64,000 bases of DNA from an uncultured Gemmatimonadota bacterium (GCA_902826615.1 CADEFN010000011.1:19333-83332); one strand, 5' to 3'. Shown: positions 22,125-30,795, numbered from the stretch's first letter. Program-made: numbers and translations. Notes: generated from the sequence alone by a model not told the origin.

Positions 22125-22367
22125 ATGGTGAAGCTGATCGATGCGGACTTCGCGAGGCAGGCGCAGGAGCGTGCTGCCGACGTGGCGGGCGACCGGGGCT
22201 ACCCCGCCCCACGCCGCGTGATCGACACGGATTTCGCGGCGCACGCGTGGACCGTGCTGCTCGTAGACGGGCTCACCGAGGGGATCCTTGTCTACGAGGA
22301 CGACCCCGGTGTGCTGGCCTCGGTGGAGAACCGCCCCGGGCGGTTCATTGAGGCCGGTGCGGCGTGA
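22125..22367 (+). CDS. hypothetical protein, 80 aa
   Basis: ATG at 22125 follows GGGAAGGACGA. Two similar segments (IDADFARQAQERA and IDTDFAAHAWTV) hint at an internal repeat. The stop overlaps the next GTG. First gene of a + operon running to about 24775 or beyond. Function unknown. Confidence 0.82.
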   Translation: MVKLIDADFARQAQERAADVAGDRGYPAPRRVIDTDFAAHAWTVLLVDGLTEGILVYEDDPGVLASVENRPGRFIEAGAA

Positions 22368-22834
22368 CGGAGATTCCCCGCGCGCTGCGGGATAGGCCGC
22401 TCTGGCACGGCATGCCCGTCCCGATGAACGTGGTGTGGGACCGGAATGGCACCCCGGACTTCGCCAGCCTGAATCACGAACTGAGCGTGGCGCTCGGCAA
22501 GGCGCGCCAGTGCGGCATGTGCGGCAAGCGGATGCGGGGTGAGGCAGCCTTTATCGGCGGGCCGCACTCGCTGGAGGCGGGTCTGTTCCGGGACGGCCCC
22601 ATGCACCCGGAGTGCGCGCGCTACGCGATGCAGGTCTGCCCGTTTGTGAGCGGGACGCACCGGCAGTACCGGTCGCTGGACGTGGAGCGCGAGCACGCCA
22701 CGCCCATCGCGGTGCATCCCACGGCCCCGCCGCCCCAGCAGATGGGGCTCATCCGATGCAGGCGGTACGACATGCTGCCGGGAGGGCTCTTCCACGCGGT
22801 GGATCGAGTCGGAGAGACGGAGTGGGTTCAGTGA
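22364..22834 (+). CDS. phage zinc-binding protein, 156 aa
   Basis: GTG at 22364 overlaps the previous stop. CGMCGKRM near residue 50 and GPMHPECARYAMQVCPF near residue 80 form a treble-clef-like metal site often seen in small actinophage proteins. The last 30 residues are aromatic/beta (GGLFHAVDRVGETEWVQ). Molecular role unknown. Confidence 0.83.
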   Translation: MTEIPRALRDRPLWHGMPVPMNVVWDRNGTPDFASLNHELSVALGKARQCGMCGKRMRGEAAFIGGPHSLEAGLFRDGPMHPECARYAMQVCPFVSGTHRQYRSLDVEREHATPIAVHPTAPPPQQMGLIRCRRYDMLPGGLFHAVDRVGETEWVQ

Positions 22835-22962
22835 TCGACCGCACGCGCAAGCGAGAGGTCCGCGAGGAGCGCCGCCGCAAGCGGCACCCGGTGCACGGGC
22901 GCTCGTGGCAACACGCCGCGAACGCGATCCGGCGCCGGGCGGAGCAGAAGGGGGCGAGATGA
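22831..22962 (+). CDS. very small basic protein, 43 aa
   Basis: GTG at 22831 overlaps the previous stop and its own stop overlaps the next ATG. About one third of residues are Arg or Lys (RTRKREVREERRRKRH), consistent with nucleic-acid binding. Accepted because of the coupling on both sides. Confidence 0.65.
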   Translation: MIDRTRKREVREERRRKRHPVHGRSWQHAANAIRRRAEQKGAR

Positions 22963-23108
22963 GTCGAGCGCTGGCGCGCACGATCCGTGGCTTCCGCCAC
23001 TGGCTCTCGAAGCGCACGCATGACGCCGGGCGCGGACGGCATTGCATCTACTGGCTGGAGCGCGGTTGCTGCGTGTGCAAGCACTCAGGACGTGGATTCC
23101 CGGCATGA
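22959..23108 (+). CDS. very small Cys-containing protein, 49 aa
   Basis: ATG at 22959 overlaps the previous stop. A basic helix (RALARTIRGFRHWLSKR) precedes CIYWLERGCCVCKH, four cysteines and a histidine that could hold a metal. Function unknown. Confidence 0.65.
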   Translation: MSRALARTIRGFRHWLSKRTHDAGRGRHCIYWLERGCCVCKHSGRGFPA

Positions 23109-23126
23109 CCGAGAGGAAGGGGACGG

Positions 23127-23540
23127 ATGGCAGGTAAGACAAGCGAGGTCGAGGCGCTGCTGGAGCGCTACCCGGACAAGCGGCTCCCCTACGGGGCCGC
23201 CGCCGAGGTGGCGCGCGAGGTCGGCGTGTCGCGGCAACTGGTGTTCACAGTGGCGAACCGGCTGGGGTACGAGCGAGAGTCCCGGGCGCCGGTGCGGAAG
23301 TGCAGACAGTGCAACCGAAGCACGCGCGTCCAGACGGGCATCTGCGCGCGATGCTCCCCCCGCAAGCCCCAGTACATCGAGGTCAAGTGCGCCGGGTGTG
23401 ACGTGATGGTGAGGCGGCTGAAAAGCGCGCTGAACTCCCAGCGTGCCTCCCGGGGCTACACGGGCAAGATCTTCCACTCGCGCGAGTGCGCCGCGGCGTA
23501 CTACAAGGGCGTCCCGCTGGCGGAGCGCTCAGCCAACTAG
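23127..23540 (+). CDS. HTH plus zinc-ribbon protein, 137 aa
   Basis: ATG at 23127 follows GAGGAAGG. Residues 14-45 (YPDKRLPYGAAAEVAREVGV then SRQLVFTVANRLGY) form a helix-turn-helix. CRQC, CARC and a second pair (CAGC, and later the Cys of SRECAA) suggest two zinc knuckles. A DNA-binding regulatory role is likely, and it is a candidate for binding the shared operators. Confidence 0.8.
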   Translation: MAGKTSEVEALLERYPDKRLPYGAAAEVAREVGVSRQLVFTVANRLGYERESRAPVRKCRQCNRSTRVQTGICARCSPRKPQYIEVKCAGCDVMVRRLKSALNSQRASRGYTGKIFHSRECAAAYYKGVPLAERSAN

Positions 23541-23575
23541 CTCCCCGCGGTGAGGCGGGGTCGGAAGGACGAGGG

Positions 23576-24775
23576 ATGAACAGACAGCGAGAGACGCTGC
23601 GCCATATCCGTGAAGCACTCGGCGTCTCCTTCGAGGACATGGCCGCGGCGCTGCGGCGCCTCCACCCGGAGGCACCATTCACGGACCGGGCGCTCACCCG
23701 GTACGAGCGTCACCCCATCCACAAGAGCAACCACCGGCTGAAGCCCGAGATCGGATACGACGAGGTGGAGGCGGCGATTCATGCTGCCTCCCAGCCGGAG
23801 GCACCCGCTCCACCCGCCCCAACCGCGGGGCGAAGTCCACTGCTCCCGGCGGGCGTGGCGGACACAGACGCGATCCTGAAGCGCGTCAATCTAGCCCGTC
23901 ATGAGTTCTCGACGCTCTGGATGGACGAGACGGTCCCCTACGGGGACGTGCTGAAACTGGGGCTCACGGACGCGGAGGTGCGGCGCCTCTGCATCGACCT
24001 CTACCTGACGGCCCGCAAGCCATTCGACCCGGCGAAGTACGCCGCGCTCGTCGCCTCTTCCTTTGTGATGCTGGAGGAGGTGGCCCGCGACCCCAGCCTC
24101 GCGGACGGCAAGTTCGTGGACGCGAACCGGGGGATGCCCAAGGCGGAGATCGCGCAGCGTCTCTCCGCGGCGCTGCACAATCCACCGCGCGGCCCCAACG
24201 GTGACGAGATCGTGCCCAACCGGGCATGGAATAACGCCGGTGAGGAAGCGAAGCGCCGGGCGTTTCTGGAGATCGACCGGCTGGGCCTGAAGCGCGAGAC
24301 GTTCCTGCTGAGCTACCAGACGCGTCACACGCACGACATCGTGGAGCGGTACGGCTGGAAGTCCAACTGGATGCTCTACCTCGTCCTCGCGGCGCTGGGC
24401 ATCCCGCTTCGGAACGCGCCACCGGACGCCGAGCCGGGGGACTGGCCGGACCGCATCGACCCGCGGCCCCGCCCGGAACCGGTCGCGGAACCAGTGGGGG
24501 TGGCGCGAGAACCAGATAGGGAACCGGTCGCGGAACCAGTGGAACGAGTGGAAGAGGCAGCGGTGGTCGAGAAGCTGAACCGGGAGCCGGACTACGCGGT
24601 CCCCGCCGTGGCCGATGCGCTCACCGCGCTGCGCGCCCGGTACCGCACCGTGTCGGACGAACTGGTCGCGGTCCGTGAGCGGGAGGCGGAGTTGACCCGC
24701 GAGTACGACCAGTTGCGGGAGGCGATCGAGCGGCTGGACGGCCTGCGCCTGATCTACGAAGGCGCCGGTGGATAG
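23576..24775 (+). CDS. XRE-like HTH protein with C-terminal coiled coil, 399 aa
   Basis: ATG at 23576 follows GGAAGGACGA. Residues 1-45 (ETLRHIREALGVSFEDMAAAL then FTDRALTRYER) read as a Cro/XRE helix-turn-helix. A Pro/Ala linker leads to a large helical domain (residues 100-280) and a Pro-Glu-Val repeat (PVAEPV copies, about 300-325). The last 60 residues are a charged coiled coil (LRARYRTVSDELVAVREREAE). Likely a DNA-binding regulator or replication factor; family not identified. Confidence 0.78.
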   Translation: MNRQRETLRHIREALGVSFEDMAAALRRLHPEAPFTDRALTRYERHPIHKSNHRLKPEIGYDEVEAAIHAASQPEAPAPPAPTAGRSPLLPAGVADTDAILKRVNLARHEFSTLWMDETVPYGDVLKLGLTDAEVRRLCIDLYLTARKPFDPAKYAALVASSFVMLEEVARDPSLADGKFVDANRGMPKAEIAQRLSAALHNPPRGPNGDEIVPNRAWNNAGEEAKRRAFLEIDRLGLKRETFLLSYQTRHTHDIVERYGWKSNWMLYLVLAALGIPLRNAPPDAEPGDWPDRIDPRPRPEPVAEPVGVAREPDREPVAEPVERVEEAAVVEKLNREPDYAVPAVADALTALRARYRTVSDELVAVREREAELTREYDQLREAIERLDGLRLIYEGAGG

Positions 24776-25037
24776 CTGCGCGGTGATCGTCGGCGCCCGG
24801 TTCGCCGCCGGGGGTGTGCCATGCGGCCATCCCCGGGCGGCGCACGTGGGGACGGTGGAGACGGTCGGGGCGTCCGCCCGGGTGGTGTGGCGCTGCTCCC
24901 CCTGCGCGGACGACGGGCGGCCAGAGCGGGTGGCGCCCGACGTGGCTGGCGCCCAGCACCGCTTCTCGGACGGCGCGCCGCTCAGCACCGTCGTGAAGCC
25001 CCGAAAGCCCGTGCGCTTGATTGGAGATCCGGAGTGA
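24768..25037 (+). CDS. small Cys/His protein, 89 aa
   Basis: GTG at 24768 overlaps the end of the previous gene by 8 bases. CGHP near residue 19 and CSPC near residue 43 give a likely zinc site; the rest is beta-rich. The stop overlaps the next ATG (TGATG). Function unknown. Confidence 0.72.
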   Translation: MDSCAVIVGARFAAGGVPCGHPRAAHVGTVETVGASARVVWRCSPCADDGRPERVAPDVAGAQHRFSDGAPLSTVVKPRKPVRLIGDPE

Positions 25038-25213
25038 TGTGCGTGCGCTGCAATGGGCCGCTCGGAGCCCGCGGGATCGCGCTCTGCGACTCCTGCATGG
25101 CCGATCTGGGACACCCGGTGGGGTCCCACTGGTGGGGGAACGTCACCGCGTTCCTGCTCCCCGTGCTGCTCGGGCTGGTCGCGACCGTCGCCCTCTTGCT
25201 GGCGGTGCGGTGA
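25037..25213 (+). CDS. zinc-ribbon plus single-TM membrane protein, 58 aa
   Basis: ATG at 25037 overlaps the previous stop. CVRC at 2-5 and CDSC at 17-20 form a zinc ribbon. From residue 36 a hydrophobic helix (VTAFLLPVLLGLVATVALLL) spans the membrane. Such fusions are common for small phage and bacterial proteins of unknown role. Confidence 0.75.
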   Translation: MCVRCNGPLGARGIALCDSCMADLGHPVGSHWWGNVTAFLLPVLLGLVATVALLLAVR

Positions 25214-25227
25214 GCTAGGATCGCGTC

Positions 25228-25698
25228 ATGCCCCTGCGCCTGATCGCGATCCAGCCATCCCGCCTCCCGATGGCGGACAACACGATGGAGCTTGTCGAGG
25301 CGCAGATCGGCGCGCTCGGATTCGCGCGGGACGTGATCAACGACCTCGCCAACTACCCCCCGGCGCAGCCGTGGACGAGCCGTCCCCCGCGCACGGGGCC
25401 GCGCGCCGGGGGGCGACGCACCGGCACGCTGGGCCGCGGCTGGCGACTCCCCTCCTCGCTTCGCACCGTGCGGCGCGGGACGGAGCGGCGCGTCGAGATG
25501 GTCAACCTCACGGAGTACGCCGTCTACGTGCAGGGTCCGCCGGATGGCCCCGAGGGTGCGCGGCAGACGCCCGTCATGGCGGCGCGGAACTGGCCGAACA
25601 TCACGGAGGTCGCGCAGCGCCGCTGGGCGGAGCACGAGGGGGTGGTCGTGCGCATCATCACCCAGCAGGACCCACGCCTCCGCCGCCGCTCCCTCTAG
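25228..25698 (+). CDS. virion-type protein, possibly minor head or connector, 156 aa
   Basis: ATG at 25228 is preceded by AGGATC. Basic central part (RAGGRRTGTLGRGW). The C-terminal half (VNLTEYAVYVQGP then MAARNWPNITEVAQRRW) resembles small phage proteins related to head-tail joining or HK97 gp10-like factors. Position just before the capsid protease supports a virion role, but the family is not certain. Confidence 0.6.
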   Translation: MPLRLIAIQPSRLPMADNTMELVEAQIGALGFARDVINDLANYPPAQPWTSRPPRTGPRAGGRRTGTLGRGWRLPSSLRTVRRGTERRVEMVNLTEYAVYVQGPPDGPEGARQTPVMAARNWPNITEVAQRRWAEHEGVVVRIITQQDPRLRRRSL

Positions 25699-25728
25699 CA
25701 CGCTGAAACTGCTGATCGGTGTACCCTC

Positions 25729-25745
25729 ATGCCCGGTAGGGGCAT
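25729..25745 (+). repeat. small inverted repeat in the protease gene leader
   Basis: ATGCCC and GGGCAT flank GGTAG. It lies 13 bases before the proposed start and could be a leader stem or part of a promoter region. An alternative ATG start sits inside it. Confidence 0.35.
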
Positions 25746-25758
25746 AAGGGGGCCGCCG

Positions 25759-27303
25759 ATGATGGATGTCGTTGAGGTCGGGGCGCCGTGGCAGTACGCG
25801 GGCGGAGCGACCAGCTTCACCGAGCTTGACCGCTGGCACGCCCAGCAGGACCGCATCGATGCCGTCGCGCACGTCAACTTCCAGTTCGACATGCTGCTCG
25901 ACAACATCCGCCAGCAGGAGATCAGCGCCGCCGAGAAGGCGGCCAAAATGTCGACGCTGGTGGCCGAGTACAGCGAGCGCACCACCGACGCCGCGGCCAA
26001 CCCGGAGGAAGCGTTCAAGGCGCTGCGCGCCGCCGTGCAGGCGATCGCGCGCCCGGAGCTTCCCTCCGCGACCGGCATGGCCGGGACGTTCACCGCATCG
26101 AAGGACCGCACGGGCCAGACGCGCTGGATCACGGTGCACGCGAACAAGTACCGCGACCGCGATCAGGAGATCTTCAAGGACGCGGCCCACAAGGATTACG
26201 AGGCGTACGTGGACGCATCGGGGGACTACCCCGACCTGCGTCTCTGGCACGTCCCCTACCCGGTGGGCAAGGCCGATGTGGTCGCGTACGACGCGGACCA
26301 CGGTTTCATGGTGGCATCCGGGACGTTCCTCCCGGGGTTCGAGGACGTGGCCGACCGGCTCGTCGAGGCGGGTAAGTCCGCCTCGCTGGGGTGCTCCCAC
26401 GGCTTCAAGTACCACATGCTCGATCGACTCGACCGCGAGTTCGACTGGTACCGCGATTTCGAGATCTCGATCCTGCCGCTGGATGCGGCAGCGAACCCGC
26501 TGACCGATGGCGGGCTCGTGTTCACCGGCAGGGAGGCCGACGACATGACCATCTCGACGAAGCAGCGCACGTTCCTCGTCGACATGCTGGGCGAGGAGCG
26601 CATGGCGGACGTGGAGTCCCGCATCGCCACGCTCGCGAAGCAGGCAAGCGAAGAGGGCATCGACTTCAAGGCAGTGGCCGAGTCCTTCAAGGACGAGACG
26701 CCACCCGTCGCCGAGGCCGTCGCGGAAGAGTCCGCTCCCCCGGCAGGGGAAGAGGCGCCGTCGGGTGAGCCCGCGGCGGAGGGGGACGGCGATGGCGGTG
26801 AACCCGGTGTCACTGGGGAGGCTGGCGACGGTGGGGGCGACGCTGCGCCTGCTGCCGCCGAGCCCGGTGCGCTTGACACCCCGGTCGACGGGCAGCCCAC
26901 GCAGCCCCTCGACACTCCCGGTGTCGCCGCCGCCGCGCCGCTTCCGACGGACGAAGGGTCGAAGGAAGCGCAGTTCGTGAACCTGCTGGAAGCGGCGATC
27001 GGGCGCGCGATGACGCCGCTCGTCGAGCGCATGGACGTGCTGGAGGCGGGCCACAAGGCGCTCGCGGAGCACGCCGAGCGCAGCTTCCTCGACAGCATCG
27101 CGAGCGCCATCCGGCCCCGCGTGGGCGTCACGGACGCGAAGGCGGCCAGCGAGTCGCCCGCCAACGTCATCCCGCGGGAGCTTGTCGACGCCGTGAAGGC
27201 CCGGGTGGACCCGGAGCCGGAGGAGTCGGGCTCGCCCGCGTGGCTCGCCCCGTACATGCAGGGGCTCCATTCGGCGCCCGTGGTCAACGGGGCAGGTGCA
27301 TAG
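25759..27303 (+). CDS. putative prohead protease fused to scaffold-like domain, 514 aa
   Basis: ATG at 25759 follows AAGGGGG; the upstream ATG at 25729 lies in a hairpin. After an N-terminal helical part, residues 110-260 carry a protease-like domain: WITVHANKYRDRDQEIF, LWHVPYPVGKADVVAY (possible catalytic His), LGCSHGFKY (possible catalytic Ser). Residues 270-500 are Glu/Pro/Ala-rich and helical, as in scaffolding regions. It lies immediately upstream of the major capsid gene, the usual place for protease/scaffold. Catalytic residues are inferred, not proven. Confidence 0.65.
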   Translation: MMDVVEVGAPWQYAGGATSFTELDRWHAQQDRIDAVAHVNFQFDMLLDNIRQQEISAAEKAAKMSTLVAEYSERTTDAAANPEEAFKALRAAVQAIARPELPSATGMAGTFTASKDRTGQTRWITVHANKYRDRDQEIFKDAAHKDYEAYVDASGDYPDLRLWHVPYPVGKADVVAYDADHGFMVASGTFLPGFEDVADRLVEAGKSASLGCSHGFKYHMLDRLDREFDWYRDFEISILPLDAAANPLTDGGLVFTGREADDMTISTKQRTFLVDMLGEERMADVESRIATLAKQASEEGIDFKAVAESFKDETPPVAEAVAEESAPPAGEEAPSGEPAAEGDGDGGEPGVTGEAGDGGGDAAPAAAEPGALDTPVDGQPTQPLDTPGVAAAAPLPTDEGSKEAQFVNLLEAAIGRAMTPLVERMDVLEAGHKALAEHAERSFLDSIASAIRPRVGVTDAKAASESPANVIPRELVDAVKARVDPEPEESGSPAWLAPYMQGLHSAPVVNGAGA

Positions 27304-27363
27304 ACCCCTTCCGTGATTTAGACTCGCCCACGAAGGACGAGTGAACAGGCAAGGAAGCCTCAA

Positions 27364-28881
27364 ATGGTCACTGCTCCTCTCGCCACCGCGCAGCAGGGCG
27401 CCGACGACTCCATGGATCGGTTCCTCGACCGCATGTCACAGCGGCTGGAGGAGCGACTGGGAGTCAAGTCGCTTGCCCGCGGCTACAAGCACGACGCGTC
27501 GGGCACGCCGACGAGCACCGGCTACATCCACGGCCCCGGCGGCCTCCTCTCCTACCCGGGGGTCGACCCCGACGTGTTCCACACGGTGGTGGGGGCGAAG
27601 GGCATCCTCGGGCAGCTTCCCGTGCGGCCCGCGCGCGACACCAACCCGCTCTTCTCGGTGATCACCGGCGTCGGCGACGACTCCGGCGCCGAAAAGACCG
27701 AGGTATGTGACCCGGCGCCGACCGCGGGCATCCTCTCGGCCTGCATGCTCTCCTCGGTGTTCGCGCGCTACGAGCGCGCCACCCCGGAACTGGAGATCAA
27801 CCGGCTGGGCCAGCGCACCGACCGCTCGGACCCGATGGACCTTCGGCTCGTCGGCACGCCGCTCGCGGACAGCGCCGCCTTCCTCTCCGGTCCCGCCGCG
27901 CAGGGGACGCCGGGCAACCTCCTCCAGAACGAGGTGGCCCAGCGAATGTGGGAGCTTGGTGTCTCCCTCCACCGCCTGCTCTCCCGCCAGTTGTGGACGG
28001 GCAACCCCGCGAACAATAACGGCGACGCCTACCGGGAACTCACCTCGTTCCCCATCCTCGTCAACACGGGGCACGCGGACGTGCTCACCAACACGTCCTG
28101 CCCGTCCATCGACAGCGATGTCAAGGACTTCGACTACGCCGACGTGGCGACGGCGGGCTCCGATCTGGTCAACGCCCTCACGTACATCTTCCGCACGCGT
28201 CGCTCGCTCGCCGAGCGCACCGGCGTCACCCCGGTCCGCTGGGTGCTGGTCATGCGCGAGGAACTGTTCTACGAGGTGAGTGCGGTGTGGCCCTGCGCCT
28301 ACCTCACCTACCGGTGCTCGTTCGGCGACAACGAGGCGGCCCGCCTCCTCGTCTCCGGCGACGAGCAGACCAAGCTCCGCATCGCGATGCGCGAGGGCCG
28401 CTACCTCATGATCGACGACCAGCAGGTCGAGGTCGTGTTCGATGACGGCATCCCGATGCAGACGAGCACGTCGGGTGGCACGGGCTCCGGGAACGTGCCC
28501 AACGGGGCGTTCGCCTCGGACATCTACCTGATCCCGATGTCCATCCTCGGTGGCCGCGCGGTCACCTATCTGGAGCACTTCGACTACTCCAACCCGGACA
28601 TCCGCTCGGCGATCGCCGGGCTGGAGCCCGGCGCCTACACGGTCGATGGTCCGTGGATCACGACCACGCGCCGGTCCATCTGGTGCTTCAACTGGCAGAC
28701 CAAGATCGAGCCGCGGCTGATCCTGCGGACGCCATGGCTTGCCGGGCGACTCCAGAACGTGGTCGCCATGCCGCTCCAGTACACCCGGTCGCCGTTCCCC
28801 GACGACCCGTACTTCGTGGCTGGCGGTGGTGTCACGACCCGCTCCGGCCCGTCGTACTTCACCCCGCTCTGGGGCGCGTAG
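27364..28881 (+). CDS. major capsid protein, HK97-type, 505 aa
   Basis: ATG at 27364 follows CAAGGAAG. The product has the expected length and order: a helical N-terminal arm (DSMDRFLDRMSQRLEERLG), a central region with VAQRMWELGVSLHRLLSRQLW, a conserved-looking PVRWVLVMREELFYEVS, DDQQVEVVFDDGIP and the late LIPMSILGGRAVTYLEHFD. The gene is flanked by the protease gene and a strong terminator, as expected for a highly expressed capsid gene. Assignment from pattern and context. Confidence 0.85.
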   Translation: MVTAPLATAQQGADDSMDRFLDRMSQRLEERLGVKSLARGYKHDASGTPTSTGYIHGPGGLLSYPGVDPDVFHTVVGAKGILGQLPVRPARDTNPLFSVITGVGDDSGAEKTEVCDPAPTAGILSACMLSSVFARYERATPELEINRLGQRTDRSDPMDLRLVGTPLADSAAFLSGPAAQGTPGNLLQNEVAQRMWELGVSLHRLLSRQLWTGNPANNNGDAYRELTSFPILVNTGHADVLTNTSCPSIDSDVKDFDYADVATAGSDLVNALTYIFRTRRSLAERTGVTPVRWVLVMREELFYEVSAVWPCAYLTYRCSFGDNEAARLLVSGDEQTKLRIAMREGRYLMIDDQQVEVVFDDGIPMQTSTSGGTGSGNVPNGAFASDIYLIPMSILGGRAVTYLEHFDYSNPDIRSAIAGLEPGAYTVDGPWITTTRRSIWCFNWQTKIEPRLILRTPWLAGRLQNVVAMPLQYTRSPFPDDPYFVAGGGVTTRSGPSYFTPLWGA

Positions 28882-28905
28882 CCCTCAGGCACTGGAAGCG
28901 ATTAC

Positions 28906-28931
28906 GGAAGGCCCTCGCAAGAGGGCCTTCC
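28906..28931 (+). terminator. strong intrinsic terminator after the capsid gene
   Basis: GGAAGGCCCTC and GAGGGCCTTCC form a perfect 11-base-pair stem closed by a GCAA tetraloop, 24 bases after the stop. The following CTGCTATCCC has only scattered T, but the stem is the most stable in the window. Confidence 0.8.
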
Positions 28932-29069
28932 TGCTATCCCCAGTTCACCGGTCACTTTGCGCAGGCGTGCCACCGGCGTTCTGGTACGCGACTTAGTGGG
29001 TAGAACGCGCCAGCCGGAAGTGGATCGTCACGACCCCCGTGCTACGCTCCCCGCCGGAGGACGAGCCAC

Positions 29070-29420
29070 ATGGATGTGCGCATTGGCTACTCGCGGATCG
29101 TCGAGCCGCTGGGGTTCCTGACCGACGGCAAGCGGATGCTCCGGGACGACGACGAACTGCTCATCGAGGTCGCGGCAGCGGACACGATCGACGGCGAAGG
29201 CCCGACGCAGCGCGACGGGTACATGCGCCTCCTCTGGCACGCCCGGGAGGACCCGGAGGGCGAGGCCGTCGGCTCGATCACGATCACGCTCGGCCTATCC
29301 GCCGCGGCCAACCTCGCGGCGGCGCTCAGTGAGGCCGTCTGGCTCTCCGCCGCGCACGACGCCAAGCTCCTGCCAGATTGGCAGGTCGTGGACGTTGACG
29401 AGGGCGCACCGGCAGGGTAG
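29070..29420 (+). CDS. hypothetical protein, 116 aa
   Basis: ATG at 29070 follows CGGAGGACGA. Beta-rich N-terminal half (DELLIEVAAADTIDG, RLLWHARED) and an Ala-rich helix. Its last 50 bases contain the operator and -35 element of promoter module 3, so regulatory DNA overlaps coding sequence here. Function unknown. Confidence 0.8.
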   Translation: MDVRIGYSRIVEPLGFLTDGKRMLRDDDELLIEVAAADTIDGEGPTQRDGYMRLLWHAREDPEGEAVGSITITLGLSAAANLAAALSEAVWLSAAHDAKLLPDWQVVDVDEGAPAG

Positions 29421-29447
29421 TCTCCGGGTGTGGGGCGGTGAGGCCCC
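29370..29447 (+). promoter_or_regulatory. operator, promoter and leader stem-loop (module 3)
   Basis: The perfect palindrome CTGCCAGATTGGCAG (29370-29384), TTGACG (29395-29400), 17 bases, TAGTCT (29418-29423), and the leader stem GGGGC/GCCCC around GGTGAG (29432-29447). AAGGAAGGACGA follows. The operator is identical to that of module 4 at 58715. Confidence 0.75.
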
Positions 29448-29469
29448 GCGCAAGGAAGGACGAACCCTG

Positions 29470-29859
29470 ATGGCACACACCCCCGGTCCATGGCATGTGG
29501 CGCGAAGCGCCCCCACGCAAGTTGTCCGCTACATCGCGGGCGGCGACAGCATCCCGATCGCTACCGCAAGCACTGACGACGACGCGCGCCTGATCGCCGA
29601 GGCGCCAGCGCTTCTCGCCGCATGCCGCCTCATGTACGAGGACTGCGTGGTGGCGGGTATGACGATCGAGCAGGACGCGCGGGTGCGCGACGCGATCGCC
29701 CGCGCGGTGGTGAAAGTGCCGACTCGCCGACCCGCAGTGCTGACGTTTGCCCGGATCGCTGCGCTGCTGGAGTCCTTGAGGAGCGAGGACGGCGAGAACC
29801 CGGAGTACGACCGGGCGATCGCCGAGGGGCTGGCGCTTCTCCGAGAGGAAGTCCAGTGA
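29470..29859 (+). CDS. HTPGPW-type phage protein, 129 aa
   Basis: ATG at 29470 follows GGAAGGACGA. It begins MAHTPGPWHV and later has DARLIAEAPALLAACR, the two signatures of a small family widely found in phages and mobile elements. An extra C-terminal helical part follows. The next gene is a paralogue. Function of the family is unknown to me. Confidence 0.82.
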   Translation: MAHTPGPWHVARSAPTQVVRYIAGGDSIPIATASTDDDARLIAEAPALLAACRLMYEDCVVAGMTIEQDARVRDAIARAVVKVPTRRPAVLTFARIAALLESLRSEDGENPEYDRAIAEGLALLREEVQ

Positions 29860-30137
29860 GCCACACTCCCGGACCATGGACGTTCCGCGCAGACGGTGAT
29901 GACAGCCACTACGCCATCATGGCGGGGACTCGCTGGCTGGCCTCGTTCCTCCACAACGGCGAGCAGTGGACAGACACCCAACTGGCGAACGCGCGCCTGA
30001 TGGCCGCCGCTCCCGACATGCTGACTGCACTTCGCGAGATCGCTGGCCTGCTGGATGGCCCCGTTGTCTCCGAGCAGTCCCGCAGCGCAGCGCGGGCAGC
30101 AGCACTGATTGCGATCAGGCGCGCGTCGGGCGAATAG
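29856..30137 (+). CDS. HTPGPW-type phage protein, paralogue, 93 aa
   Basis: GTG at 29856 overlaps the previous stop. It starts MSHTPGPWTF and has NARLMAAAPDMLTALREIAG, paralleling its neighbour, so the pair arose by tandem duplication. Function unknown. Confidence 0.82.
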   Translation: MSHTPGPWTFRADGDDSHYAIMAGTRWLASFLHNGEQWTDTQLANARLMAAAPDMLTALREIAGLLDGPVVSEQSRSAARAAALIAIRRASGE

Positions 30138-30172
30138 CGGAGCCGGTGAGGGCTCTGGAAGGACGAACCCCA

Positions 30173-30559
30173 ATGGTCGAGCAGCACCCCATCGAGGCCG
30201 CCTACGTGGCGCGCCTCTACTGCCCCGTGTGCGACCCGCGCGCGATCGGGCTCCCCGCGGAGGGTGAGCGCCGCGACCCCGTGCTCCACGCGAGCTACGG
30301 TCCCGGCGAGGCCCTGTGGGAGTGCCAGCACTGCCGATGCCGGTTCTCCCCCGGCTCCGCGCGCAAGCACGGGGCGAGCGGTACCCCGCTCCCCGCGCGC
30401 GTGTTCGCTGAACTGACCGCATTCGGGTGGTGCAAGTGCGACTGGCCGATGGAGCCCCAGTACGCTCTCGACGTGAACTACCTCGACGACGAGGGCATCG
30501 AGCGGCGCTGGCACGGGTGGATTCACCGCACGTGCGGGGGGATCACGCAGACCGGCTAG
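30173..30559 (+). CDS. zinc-binding protein with two Cys clusters, 128 aa
   Basis: ATG at 30173 follows GGAAGGACGA. CPVC near residue 17, CQHCRC near 51 and CKC near 87 suggest one or two metal sites. The middle is beta-rich. No family recognised. Confidence 0.8.
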   Translation: MVEQHPIEAAYVARLYCPVCDPRAIGLPAEGERRDPVLHASYGPGEALWECQHCRCRFSPGSARKHGASGTPLPARVFAELTAFGWCKCDWPMEPQYALDVNYLDDEGIERRWHGWIHRTCGGITQTG

Positions 30560-30585
30560 TGGGGCCGGGAGGAAGGACGAGGACA

Positions 30586-30795
30586 ATGGCGACGGCGGAG
30601 GACTGGGAACGCATACACGACCTCCTCGGGGACGTGCTGGGGCGGCTGGGTGCGATGCACAGCGAGCAGTCGGAGTACATCGTCTGGGTGGACGTGTTCA
30701 ACAGCGTGCAGCACGCCCGGCACACCATCCAGCGCCAACGGCGGATCGCGGAGCTAGTGGCGCGGATCGCGGAGCTAGAGGCGGGGCGGGAATGA
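30586..30795 (+). CDS. small helical protein, 69 aa
   Basis: ATG at 30586 follows GGAAGGACGA. It is helical throughout, ending in a repeated RIAELVARIAELEAGRE segment that could form a coiled coil. The stop overlaps the next ATG. Confidence 0.75.
   Translation: MATAEDWERIHDLLGDVLGRLGAMHSEQSEYIVWVDVFNSVQHARHTIQRQRRIAELVARIAELEAGRE

Noticed and set aside
24982..27363. 793-codon minus-strand open frame opposite the protease gene
   Set aside because: Antisense shadow lacking a ribosome site and family motifs.
28975..29030. tRNA-like D-arm sequence (TTAGTGGGTAGAACGCG)
   Set aside because: No matching acceptor, anticodon or T arms could be folded around it; probably chance.
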